Shown here: positions 32,284-40,149 of the stretch, piece by piece | Numbering within the stretch: the stretch's first letter is position 1 | Layout: each line of letters opens with the position of its first letter | Origin: Mycolicibacterium rhodesiae JS60 | GTDB taxonomy: Bacteria > Actinomycetota > Actinomycetes > Mycobacteriales > Mycobacteriaceae | Length of the DNA: 64,000 nucleotides | Direction: 5' to 3' | Assembly: GCA_000230935.2 (NCBI GenBank) | Contig: AGIQ01000003.1 | Coordinates: forward strand, 1-64,000 | The notes under the pieces: generated by a model | The model's database searches: none | Seen by the model: only the letters and a program-made list of their open reading frames with translations | Told to the model about the DNA's origin: nothing | Made by a program: the position numbers and the translations under genes

Positions 32284-32898
32284 ATGGCAGTCATAGGCAT
32301 AACCGGTGCGGCCGGCGCCCTGGGCCGACGGGCGACCGAACACGTTCTGCGCTCGCACCCGCCCTCCGAGGTCGTGCTGCTAAGCCGCTCACCGAATGTG
32401 TTGCGCCGGCACCGCGATGCGGGTGTGACGGTGAGACACGCGGACTTCGACCGGCCCGACGGCCTCTCATCGGGGTTCGCCGGAATCGACGTGCTGCTGC
32501 TCATCTCCACCGACGCCGTGAGCCGGCGCCGGGTCCAGCACCTTACGGCAATCCGCGCAGCTACGGCCGCCGGCGTCAAACGCATCGCTTACACCTCACT
32601 GCCGAACGCCGACGGCGAGTTTCCCGCCAGGCTGCGCACGATGGCCGCCGATCATGCTTCGACCGAGAGCGCTCTGCGGGCCGAGGGCCCGGCGTGCACC
32701 ATCCTGCGCAACGCCCTCTATATGGAGGGCTACGCCGACACTTGGCTGCTGATCGAGTGCGTCGACCAGGGCGGAGATCGATTCCATCGCCTGCTCGTAC
32801 GCGATCTCTTCGGAGGTGGGTTCGCGATAGGACCTGGCCTCCTCCCACAGATCAGCCAGCAGGGCAACGTCGCCATCATCACCAGACCAGCCAGCTAG
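32284..32898 (+). CDS. NmrA/QorB-like SDR oxidoreductase, 3' end replaced
   Basis: This 204-codon frame starts MAVIGITGAAGALGRRATEH, an NAD(P)-binding Rossmann motif, behind GGAGATCCG. Typical SDR features follow: VRHADFDRPDGL, IDVLLLISTD and AAGVKRIAYTSLPNADGEFP. Up to ILRNALYMEGYAD (about residue 154) it looks like a quinone-oxidoreductase-type NmrA protein. Beyond that, the sequence is the antisense of another gene's tail, and its stop comes from the CTAG at the IS5 border. Full family members have ~280 residues. It is probably truncated and of doubtful function. Confidence 0.75.
   Translation: MAVIGITGAAGALGRRATEHVLRSHPPSEVVLLSRSPNVLRRHRDAGVTVRHADFDRPDGLSSGFAGIDVLLLISTDAVSRRRVQHLTAIRAATAAGVKRIAYTSLPNADGEFPARLRTMAADHASTESALRAEGPACTILRNALYMEGYADTWLLIECVDQGGDRFHRLLVRDLFGGGFAIGPGLLPQISQQGNVAIITRPAS
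32748..32894 (-). pseudogene. 3' part of a helix-turn-helix gene, separated by IS5
   Basis: On the minus strand, directly after the IS5 border, the frame reads GDDGDVALLADLWEEARSYR, EPTSEEIAYEQAMESISALV and DALDQQ. If IS5 and one CTAG copy are removed, this joins in frame to the C-terminus of the gene at 33839-34616. The fragment ends at about 32748, where SDR coding on the other strand takes over, so its natural stop is lost. Confidence 0.75.
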
Positions 32899-33838
32899 GG
32901 CGTGTCTGACAAAGGTTTCGGGTGTTGTACCTGAGGCTTGAGGTATGTCGCGGTTTCAGTTGCTCACCGATGCTCAGTGGTCGTTGATCGAGGATTTGCT
33001 TCCGGCTCGGACGGGTAAGCGGGGCAGGCCTTTTCAGAATGCGCGCTCGATGGTCGAGGGCATCATCTATCGGCACCGGTGTGGGATCGCCTGGCGGGAT
33101 GTGCCCGAGGTGTTCGGGCCGTGGCAGTCGATCTGGACTTGGCATCGTCGGATGAGTGCTGATGGCACCTGGGATGTCGTGCTGTCGCGGTTGCTGGCCG
33201 CCGCCGAGGAGGCGGGCATCATCGACTGGGCGGTGGCGGTGGATTCCACGATCGCCCGTGCTCACCAGCACGCCACGAACGTCACCCGTGACACAGGGGG
33301 CTGGGTCGAATTACATGAATCTGGCGATCGAGCCGCCTGACCACGGCATTGGCCGCTCCCGCGGTGGGTTGACCAGCAAGATCCATCACCTCGTCGATGG
33401 TCACGGACGTCCGCTGGTGGTATTGGTATCGCCCGGTCAGGCCAACGACGCACCGGTCTTCGAGCATTTGCTGGCTCATCTTCGCGTGCCCCGCCAGGGC
33501 GGCGGTCGGGCCCGCACCCGACCCGATCGGGTTCGTGCCGATAAGGCGTACTCCAGCCGCGCTATTCGCACCGAGCTCCGTCGTCGCGGGATCGTCGCGG
33601 TGATCCCGCAGCCCTCTGATCAGATCGCCCATCGCCAGCGGCGTGGATCACGCGGTGGGCGGCCGCCGGCCTTCGATGCGGTTGATTACAAGGGCCGCAA
33701 CGTGATCGAACGCGGCTTCAACACCACCAAGCAGTGGCGCGGACTGGCCACCCGCTACGACAAACTCGCCATCGTCTACCGCGGCGCGGCCGTACTACGC
33801 GCCATCACCCTCTGGCTAACACCATTGTCAGACACGCC
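32899..33838 (+). mobile_element. IS5-family insertion sequence (IS427-like)
   Basis: Ends GGCGTGTCTGACAA (32899) and TTGTCAGACACGCC (to 33838) are perfect inverted repeats; total 940 bp. It is flanked by the 4-bp duplication CTAG (32895-32898 and 33839-33842). Two overlapping transposase frames are present. The intact ends and duplication point to a recent insertion. Confidence 0.95.
32945..33340 (+). CDS. IS5 transposase, first frame
   Basis: This 131-codon frame begins MSRFQLLTDAQWSLIEDLLP with the IS5-type opening, then GRPFQNARSMVEGIIYRHRC and WAVAVDSTIARAHQHA, which holds the first catalytic Asp. The second frame overlaps it, and the full DDE enzyme would need ribosomal frameshifting at the G run 33296-33300. 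This arrangement is typical of IS427-group elements. Confidence 0.9.
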   Translation: MSRFQLLTDAQWSLIEDLLPARTGKRGRPFQNARSMVEGIIYRHRCGIAWRDVPEVFGPWQSIWTWHRRMSADGTWDVVLSRLLAAAEEAGIIDWAVAVDSTIARAHQHATNVTRDTGGWVELHESGDRAA

Positions 33839-33842
33839 CTAG
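33297..33842 (+). CDS. IS5 transposase, second frame (expressed by frameshift)
   Basis: After the G5 slip site the frame continues NYMNLAIEPPDHGIGRSRGG, LVVLVSPGQANDAPVFEHLL, VRADKAYSSRAIR with the second catalytic Asp, and GRNVIERGFNTTKQWRGLAT with the catalytic Glu. It ends at the TAG created inside the CTAG duplication. There is no internal mutation, so the element may be active. Confidence 0.88.
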   Translation, partial: GAGSNYMNLAIEPPDHGIGRSRGGLTSKIHHLVDGHGRPLVVLVSPGQANDAPVFEHLLAHLRVPRQGGGRARTRPDRVRADKAYSSRAIRTELRRRGIVAVIPQPSDQIAHRQRRGSRGGRPPAFDAVDYKGRNVIERGFNTTKQWRGLATRYDKLAIVYRGAAVLRAITLWLTPLSDTP

Positions 33843-34616
33843 GCCGGTGACCAGGTAGCCGTTGTTGTCGACCTCGATCCAGGGCTTGCCAGCGATGCGC
33901 GGGTCGTCGGGGGAGAAGGGGCCCGGTGGTAGATCAGTCGGCTGTGGGATGGCGGCGGCGCGGCCGTCGAGCTCGACCTGCGCGTCGGCGTACTCGTCGT
34001 CAGTGGGGTCGCCAAGGGCACTCAGAATGCTGTCTACCCACAGGTCGACGATGACGGGTTCGGTGCGGTGGCGGATAAGGTCTTTGTCGTCGAACACCGT
34101 GGATTGCAGTGTCTGGCGGACTCTTTCGGCTTCCCATGAGCCGGGACGGCCGGCCAGAATGGTTTCGATGCCGCCGGCGTTGGCGGCGGCGCCGGCCAGG
34201 GCGAGGGTCGCAAACTCGGCCCAGTCGATTGGTAGTGCTGCGCGCGGATCCGGGTTCGGCTCCCATCCACCCGAACCATCCTGGCGCATAGGCCGATTCG
34301 TCAGGTGGGTGGCCTCGGTAAGCACCGCGATGGCGTCGCGGAGGACCTCGCCATAGGGCCGTGGCTGCTCGGATTGCTCGGCGGTCAGGTAGCCGGTGTC
34401 AAAGAGCGCCGCGGAGAGCACTTCGCGGTATGGACGGCCGATAACGCCCGCTGCCGCAACGAGGTTGGCTCGATCCGGCAGTCTGCGGACCCCTTTGGTT
34501 CGCCACTTACGAAGGTTCTCCCGGGTGACGCCGATCCGCCGGGCAACCTCAGCCTCGCTGACCCCGTGAGCGCTGCGATAGTGATCGATCAACTCGACGA
34601 GGCGTGAGGTTGCCAT
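33839..34616 (-). pseudogene. Helix-turn-helix regulator interrupted by IS5
   Basis: The frame starts MATSRLVELIDHYRSAHGVS and has an XRE-like HTH (SEAEVARRIGVTRENLRKWR). The body continues through PIDWAEFATLALAGAAANAG and VDLWVDSILSALGDPTDDEY to DNNGYLVTGL, where IS5 begins. The current product would end four residues into the IS (GLGRV). The original protein continued as listed at 32748-32894. The ATG lacks a strong ribosome site. Confidence 0.8.
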
Positions 34617-34819
34617 ACCGCCAAGTATCGTGCGACGATCTAGGGTAGTCAAGTGTGAGTATGCATATATGCCAACTGACACTGGATATCGGTGTTATCA
34701 AGAAGTGTCGAATTCACCCGCGCCTGTGCCTTGTGAGCCTCAAGTCGAGGTCGGCAACTGAAGCGTCGTCGGCTGCGTTGAGGTGTCGCTAGCGTTGCCG
34801 TGCCGGCTCGACCATGTCA

Positions 34820-35137
34820 CTAGTTGGTTTGGATTGGTCCGGTGCTAATCGTGAGGATGATTTCATCGCTGAAGGGTGCCGTTGTTCCCTCGGGTGGTTT
34901 CGTGGCAACAACACAGTCGGGCGGCACTGTGCTTGAAACGACGTGAGCGCGTCTGGTGTGGGTGAATCCTGCCTGCTGAAGGATGTGTTCGGCTGTGTCG
35001 CTTGGCATCCTTCGCACGTTCGGTATCTGGCCGTGGCTTACCGGGTGTGCCGAGCATCCCGCGAGGACCAAGAGTCCCAAGATCAGTAATGTGGCCGATC
35101 GTGTCCGCGGATGTCTCCGCTGCTTCTTGTGGCGCAT
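34820..35137 (-). CDS. Lipoprotein with one PASTA-like domain
   Basis: This 105-residue protein has a basic N-terminus, a hydrophobic stretch and the lipobox LVLAGC, so it should be lipid-anchored outside the membrane. Residues 38-100 (IPNVRRMPSDTAEHILQQAG, then GTTAPFSDEIILTISTG) match a PASTA repeat, which in other proteins binds peptidoglycan fragments. It starts at the ATG giving MRHKKQRRHPRTRSATLLIL. It lies between the broken HTH gene and the recombinase operon and has no obvious partner. Confidence 0.78.
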   Translation of the reverse strand: MRHKKQRRHPRTRSATLLILGLLVLAGCSAHPVSHGQIPNVRRMPSDTAEHILQQAGFTHTRRAHVVSSTVPPDCVVATKPPEGTTAPFSDEIILTISTGPIQTN

Positions 35138-35193
35138 GCGATCTATTTATTCGTGTGCGCGTGTTGCGCGTCAACGCGTTGAGCGCCGGACAT

Positions 35194-36693
35194 TCAGTTG
35201 GTTCGAAGATGTGACCTTGGGCGGTTGATGGCGGGGTAGGTGGCCATGGGTACTGCGGCGCGGGCGGCGTGGATGTTCATGACTTGGGTGGAGTAGCCGA
35301 GTAGGTCAGCCAGTGAGGCTGCGTCGATTTCTTTGGCGAGGTCATGCAGTGCTGCGTTGCGTGCGGCCGTGATGTCGATCCCCAGACTGCGCAATCGGTG
35401 CATGAGTGATTGCTCCGATATATGTTGTCCTGCAGTGTATCCCGGAAACAACCAAGGGGAGCGGTGGTTCATCGTTCGGCTGTTGGCCCGCTGTTCGAGG
35501 TGCTGGTGAAATAGGGGGAGTAGCGCCGGTGGGATGGGGGCGGGCACTGCGCCGAGGGCGATGGTGGTCCGTGTGGGAGTTGTGACCACGTCGTCGATGG
35601 TGAGGCGGCAGATGTGGTCGAGGGGCGTGCCGAAGAGCATCAGCAGGAGCGCGGCGATTCGGGTGGAGAGGAGGACGTGGTCAGCTTCGATGACGTGTTT
35701 GATGAGGTCGAGGTGCTGTCGTGTGGAGGCTAGTGGGGCGGTGCGGGCCACGCGGTAGCGGGTTTTGAACGGTGGTGCGATGCCGGCGCGGGCGCGCCAC
35801 TGGATGAAGTTGCGGATGGCGGTGCGGGTCGTCGTGCCGTCGCTGAGGTAGGTGTCGAGCTGGCCTTGGGTGAGGTCATCGATGGTGGTGTCGTATTCGG
35901 CGAGCAGCCAGGTGAGGAACTTGGCGGCTTCGGTGATTTCTTGTTTGGCGCAACGGGTGGCGTTGTCCATGTTGCGTGTCGGGTCGTTGTTGTCGCGCAG
36001 GCGCCGCAGATGATGCCATCGGGCGAATTGTTCGATGGGGGTCGCGATCGTGGGGGTGTCGCGCAGCGTCTGTAGCCGTTGGTCGAGCCACCGTTCGAAC
36101 CGGGCGAGGTATCGGTCGCCGCGGTCGGGCATCATGCGGTGCGCGATCAGCATTTCGCGTAGGTGCTCGAGTGCCTTCGATGGGGGCATCGCGTCGAAGG
36201 CGTCGTGACTCAATGGCAGTTGGCGGGTGCCGATCAGGTTGAGCAGTTCGGCGGTGGCCGGTTGGCGCATCCAGGTGATGATGCTTTCTGGGCGGGGGAC
36301 TGCGGCGAGTTCGACGATGAGTCGTTTGAGGCGCATGTCGGGTGGCTGGTGCGGGGCGAGGATCTGTTCGAGGTCGGTGGTGACGATGCAGCGGGCGCAG
36401 TGTCCGCCGCGCAGCCGCTCGGCTTCGCGGCCGCAGTTGTCGCAGTCGAGGTTGGTGGTGATGCCGGCGCAGTTGCGGCATAGTGCTGCGCCGGTGGCTG
36501 TTTGGCCGGGCACGAGTCGCTCGGTGCCGCAGAATGAGCACAGGCCGTAGGTGCGGGCGGCGGTGGTGAAGCACGGTCCGCAGATGGCGCCCTCTGGCCA
36601 GTGCACCCGGATCTTGGGTACGAGGTGGTGGCATCGACTGCATTCGATGTCGCCGATGGTGCGGGGGCGTCCGCGGCGGCGGGGTTCAGTCAT
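35194..36693 (-). CDS. Zinc-finger, tyrosine-recombinase-like protein (third gene of recombinase operon)
   Basis: This 499-residue protein opens with six CxxC knuckles in the first ~102 residues (CSRC, CGPC, CSFC, CRNC, CDNC, CARC), a zinc-ribbon array for DNA or protein binding. The rest has a recombinase-like layout: a helical core-binding part (AKFLTWLLAEYDTTIDDLTQ) and a catalytic-fold part (AALLLMLFGTPLDHICRLTI, SLADLLGYSTQVMNIHA). The usual catalytic Arg and HxxR are not evident, so it is probably an accessory subunit. It overlaps the XRE gene by 8 bp. Compare Tn554 TnpB. Confidence 0.75.
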   Translation of the reverse strand: MTEPRRRGRPRTIGDIECSRCHHLVPKIRVHWPEGAICGPCFTTAARTYGLCSFCGTERLVPGQTATGAALCRNCAGITTNLDCDNCGREAERLRGGHCARCIVTTDLEQILAPHQPPDMRLKRLIVELAAVPRPESIITWMRQPATAELLNLIGTRQLPLSHDAFDAMPPSKALEHLREMLIAHRMMPDRGDRYLARFERWLDQRLQTLRDTPTIATPIEQFARWHHLRRLRDNNDPTRNMDNATRCAKQEITEAAKFLTWLLAEYDTTIDDLTQGQLDTYLSDGTTTRTAIRNFIQWRARAGIAPPFKTRYRVARTAPLASTRQHLDLIKHVIEADHVLLSTRIAALLLMLFGTPLDHICRLTIDDVVTTPTRTTIALGAVPAPIPPALLPLFHQHLEQRANSRTMNHRSPWLFPGYTAGQHISEQSLMHRLRSLGIDITAARNAALHDLAKEIDAASLADLLGYSTQVMNIHAARAAVPMATYPAINRPRSHLRTN

Positions 36694-37021
36694 CGGTGAT
36701 GATGCGGGCCTTCACCGGCCGGTAGGCGTTGAGCAGGGGAACGTCGCTGGGGGCGTTGACGGCCTTGGTGCGGGATTGGCGGGTGTCGGTGGCGGTGTAG
36801 GTGATCAGGTCGCCGGCCTCGATGCCGAAGATGTCACAGAGGGCGACGAGGACCTTGAACGAGATCCGGTCGGGTTCTTGGCCGACGATGCGGTAGATCT
36901 GCGATTCGGAGAGCGTGATGCCGCGTTCGCGTAGCGGCGCGACGAGGTCGCGGCTGTTCTTCATCCCGGCGCGGGCCATGAATTCCCTGACCCGCCAGTG
37001 GTATTGAATCTCTCGCCTCAT
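36686..37021 (-). CDS. XRE-family helix-turn-helix protein in recombinase operon
   Basis: This 111-residue protein has a Cro/C1-type HTH: VREFMARAGMKNSRDLVAPL, then TLSESQIYRIVGQEPDRISF and VLVALCDIFGIEAGDLITY. It is translationally coupled: its ATG overlaps the recombinase stop (ATGA) and its stop overlaps the next gene. It may regulate the operon or act as a directionality factor, similar in place and size to Tn554 TnpC. Confidence 0.85.
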   Translation of the reverse strand: MRREIQYHWRVREFMARAGMKNSRDLVAPLRERGITLSESQIYRIVGQEPDRISFKVLVALCDIFGIEAGDLITYTATDTRQSRTKAVNAPSDVPLLNAYRPVKARIITDD

Positions 37022-38139
37022 CGGGACTCCCGTCGTCTGCTCTCACTCAGGTCGGCCTTGCTGCGGGTCAGCGTTGCGCTGAGGACCCGCTCCAACTCGC
37101 GGGCCCGGTAATCGGGGGCGGCCAGGGTGTAAATGGAGGTCGTGGCGGCGTGCTCGTGGCCCAGCTGCAGCTGCACGAAACTCACGTCGTAGCCGTACGC
37201 GGTCTGCAGATTGGTCGCATACGAGCGGCGAAACGAATGCAGGTCCAGACCTGCGGGAAACCCAAGCTCGTCGATAAGGTCCCGCATCCGCTGCCAGAGG
37301 TTGCGTTCGGGCACCAGCCCACCCTTCTCGGTGGGGAACAGGTCGGTGACTGGCTGGCCATAGCGGGGAAGTCCACGCTCGACCCAATCCGCGACCGCCT
37401 CTGCAGCCCAGTCGAAGACGGTCAACACGGTGCGCTGCTTGGGCGGCGAGTTGCGCATCGCCTTGCCGTGCCGTATCCGCACCAGACCCCAGTCGCCGAA
37501 GAACGGCGCTCGGGCGTTACGGGAGAAGTCGACGAGCTGCAGGTGCCGGACCTCGTTGCGGCGAAGGCCCCAGCCGTAGAGGGTCTTGAACGCCACCGCA
37601 TCCCGCCACGCCGCCAACGCGCCCTTGCGCCCGGCGTGCAGGATCCGTTCGGGCTCCAGATCTGCCAGGTCGAAGAACTGTTGGAGCTCATCGAGGGTGA
37701 AGGGCCGCTTCACCGCCCGCGAGTCATCGACCTGCACGTGTTTGGCCCGGTTGAACTCGGTGATCACCTGACTGAACACCGTGCCAAACAGCCGACCGCA
37801 GTGCTCATTCCAGTCGTAGGCAGGATTGGTGGCGTAATCCAGGAACAGTTTCACGTCGGTCTGATAGGCCCGCACCGTGCTATGGGCTCGGTTGAGCACA
37901 CCGCGCAGATGACCGAAGAAGTCATCAGCATCGGCGGGAGTCCACTGCCAGGGGAATGCGCCCACGAAGTCGGCCATCCGCAGCACCTGAGCATTGCGTC
38001 GACGGATCGTCTCGGTGGAGGTGCCCTGAGCCAGCTGCGCACGCCGCCAACCGGTCAGCACATCCTCCAGGAACGCCTCAGGATCCGGACCCGACGCACC
38101 CGCCGGCAAGTACACCAGCCGACCCATCGCATCGTCCAT
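37018..38139 (-). CDS. Tyrosine recombinase (first gene of recombinase operon)
   Basis: This 373-residue recombinase starts MDDAMGRLVYLPAGASG behind a strong GGGAGG site; a longer form from 38172 is less likely. The core-binding domain holds HLRGVLNRAHSTVRAYQTDV. The catalytic set is complete: Arg in LYGWGLRRNEVRHLQL, LHSFRRSYATNL (HxxR), LQLGHEHAATTSIYTL with the nucleophile Tyr. It is expected to cut and join DNA at short core sites. It resembles transposase A of Tn554-type elements in its partnership with two downstream genes. Confidence 0.9.
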   Translation of the reverse strand: MDDAMGRLVYLPAGASGPDPEAFLEDVLTGWRRAQLAQGTSTETIRRRNAQVLRMADFVGAFPWQWTPADADDFFGHLRGVLNRAHSTVRAYQTDVKLFLDYATNPAYDWNEHCGRLFGTVFSQVITEFNRAKHVQVDDSRAVKRPFTLDELQQFFDLADLEPERILHAGRKGALAAWRDAVAFKTLYGWGLRRNEVRHLQLVDFSRNARAPFFGDWGLVRIRHGKAMRNSPPKQRTVLTVFDWAAEAVADWVERGLPRYGQPVTDLFPTEKGGLVPERNLWQRMRDLIDELGFPAGLDLHSFRRSYATNLQTAYGYDVSFVQLQLGHEHAATTSIYTLAAPDYRARELERVLSATLTRSKADLSESRRRESR

Positions 38140-38164
38140 CCTGGACCTCCCAATTGAATGCATA

Positions 38165-38207
38165 TTCTGCACTCAGGATGCAGATCATGCAGAGAAACGA
38201 TGCAGAA
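38165..38207. repeat. TGCAGA repeat cluster upstream of the recombinase gene
   Basis: TTCTGCA (38165-38171) and TGCAGAT (38179-38185) are inverted around the 7-base spacer CTCAGGA. Two further TGCAGA copies follow at 38188-38193 and 38201-38206. Inverted arms with a 6-8 base spacer are typical of tyrosine-recombinase core sites. This could be an att site or an operator of the recombinase operon. Confidence 0.5.
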
Positions 38208-38852
38208 ACCCAGCTCACGCCAGCGGATCGTCGCCCTGACCACCAGCCGGGGCGCGTCCAAGCCTGCCTACCGGCGGTGTGCCCGAACGAGACGAAACAT
38301 GCTCTGCCGCAATATCGCCGACCGCCGGTGGGGGTGTTATCAGAAACTGATCTATTCGCATGCCACGCGAATAACCAACTTACTAGTTGACATAATGTGG
38401 CTTATCGGCAAAACGTATACCGGGAGCTAGTCGGGCATCGCGCCCCGAGTCGGTTCACGACAGCGCCGACGACCGCCACCTATGCGAACGCTCTTGCGCC
38501 GAGTCGCCACCTACGGCATGCGTGCATCAACTGGCCACTCGCGCGGATGGGCGCGCGTCATGGTGCGCACTGACGAACGCCTCCAGGCCGCCCCGGTTCC
38601 GCTCCTGCCACCATCCAGCCCGACGTCCCCGATTCGTCACTGTGACGTTTATGCACTGGCCTGGGCCCCGCAACAACGCGACGCAACATCCCGCCCGGAC
38701 TCTGACAGTCGGCGCGCGAACGTGATACCCCTACCCGGTTCCGGACTCACCCCTTCGACGGCTCTTATTACGTCACCTGACATAACCGCCCTCGCCCGGC
38801 GCTGGGACTCCTATTCCGATCGAGACGGACGAAAGACCCAGGCCTGCAACAG
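38208..38852. other. Non-coding stretch between recombinase operon and MBL gene
   Basis: About 640 bases without a convincing gene on either strand. An AT-richer segment (38340-38420) may hold promoters. A first copy of the GATTCGTCACTGTGACG repeat lies at 38631. Confidence 0.5.
38631..38647 (+). repeat. Direct repeat GATTCGTCACTGTGACG, copy 1
   Basis: A 17-base repeat containing the palindrome CGTCACTGTGACG. The identical sequence recurs 222 bases downstream. Confidence 0.8.
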
Positions 38853-38869
38853 GATTCGTCACTGTGACG
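38853..38869 (+). repeat. Direct repeat GATTCGTCACTGTGACG, copy 2 (left border of cassette)
   Basis: Identical to copy 1. It lies 12 bases beyond the stop of the MBL gene and may be the left border of the two-gene cassette. Confidence 0.8.
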
Positions 38870-38880
38870 ATTCCGCCGGG

Positions 38881-40149
38881 TCAGCAGGTGATCTGCAGGT
38901 CGATCCATTTCGCCTCGGCTCCGATTTCGAAGCCGTCCGGCAACGCCTCGCCGCCCTTGTCGCTGCGCGCATAGCTGATGTCGTGTTCTGCGAGAGCCGT
39001 CAACAGATCTTCCAGCGGGATGTTGTTGCGGTACTTGCCGGGCCCCTCCTGCGTGGACACCATCGCGGGAATCTCTCGCGGCAACACCTTCTCGACGAGG
39101 GTCTTGGACGTCGCGTTGTGGCTGCCGTGATGGCCGACCTTGAAGAACGTGGCACCGCGCAGCAGCGAGCGTGCCTTGTTGTTCGCGAGAATGCGCTTCC
39201 ACGTTCCCCATTCAGCGTCGCCCGGCAACAGCAGACGGGCGCTGCCGATCTGTAGCACGAGCACCAGGCTCGTTGAGTTGATCATGTCGTCAACGGCCTT
39301 GGCGGCCAGCAGCGCGTCGGCCGAATGCGCGAGTCCCCGCAGGCGCTCGAGATCGTTCGCGGCGAGCGTCGGCGACGGATGGTCGTCGGGCACGCGCCAT
39401 TGCACCGGGAACGGGGCCGGGACCTCCTGGCCGCGGAGGCTGGCGACCTGCAACATGAGCGCCTTGTAGGTCTCGTCGTCGCTGGCGGGATCGAGCTCCT
39501 CGATCTCGTCGGGATCACGCGGCGGCCCAAGGACATGCACCTTCATCCCGGCGATCACGTCGCTTTCAAAGGTCTCGGGAAAATCGTCGCTCTCGGGTAG
39601 GAAGCGGGGATCAGGTCGGTCGCGGTGCTTAAAGCCGTCGTGGAGCACGTCCAGCGCGCCCTGGTTGCTCCATGCCGCCAGCTCGGCGTCAGGCACGAGG
39701 CCGGTGATGTCGATCCCGGCGTTCCACAGCAGGAAGTCGAGTTCCGTGCGGTCCTCCGGCGAGAGCATGAAGCTTGGAGCCGCGTCGGCCAGCGCCATCG
39801 CGAACCCCTTCTGCTTCTTCCAGAGCTTCGTTGCATCCGGGTTGTCACGGTCTTCGACCCAGGGCATCCAGACCTCGCCGATCTCGACGTTCTTCCATTC
39901 GGCCGAGTTGAAAGCGAACACGTGATCCTGGTGCCGGTGCGTGGCGATCACGACGTCGATGCGGGCCTCACCGCTGTGCGCTTCCGCGTCCGCCGCGATC
40001 TGCTTGGCGAGATCGTTGGCGGCGAACGCCCCCTTGCCCTGGCTGTGAAAGCCGGCGTCCACGAGGATCGTCTTGTTATCGGGCAGCAATAGCAAGAACG
40101 AGTCCCCGAAGCCGACGTTGTACATGCGGATCGTCATCGTCGAGCTCAT
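38881..40149 (-). CDS. MBL-fold metallohydrolase, second gene of a two-gene cassette
   Basis: This 422-residue protein starts MSSTMTIRMYNVGFGDSFLL and has the metallo-beta-lactamase-fold signature HRHQDH (71-76), preceded by ILVDAGFHSQGKG. Later metal-site motifs are LLLPGDAEWGTWKR and FFKVGHHGSHNATSKTLV. The order resembles ComEC-type and other DNA- or nucleotide-linked MBL hydrolases more than beta-lactamases. There is no signal peptide, so it acts in the cytoplasm. Its ATG overlaps the peptidase stop (ATGA). Cytoplasmic MBL-protease pairs occur in predicted antiphage systems; the role here is inferred. Confidence 0.85.
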   Translation of the reverse strand: MSSTMTIRMYNVGFGDSFLLLLPDNKTILVDAGFHSQGKGAFAANDLAKQIAADAEAHSGEARIDVVIATHRHQDHVFAFNSAEWKNVEIGEVWMPWVEDRDNPDATKLWKKQKGFAMALADAAPSFMLSPEDRTELDFLLWNAGIDITGLVPDAELAAWSNQGALDVLHDGFKHRDRPDPRFLPESDDFPETFESDVIAGMKVHVLGPPRDPDEIEELDPASDDETYKALMLQVASLRGQEVPAPFPVQWRVPDDHPSPTLAANDLERLRGLAHSADALLAAKAVDDMINSTSLVLVLQIGSARLLLPGDAEWGTWKRILANNKARSLLRGATFFKVGHHGSHNATSKTLVEKVLPREIPAMVSTQEGPGKYRNNIPLEDLLTALAEHDISYARSDKGGEALPDGFEIGAEAKWIDLQITC

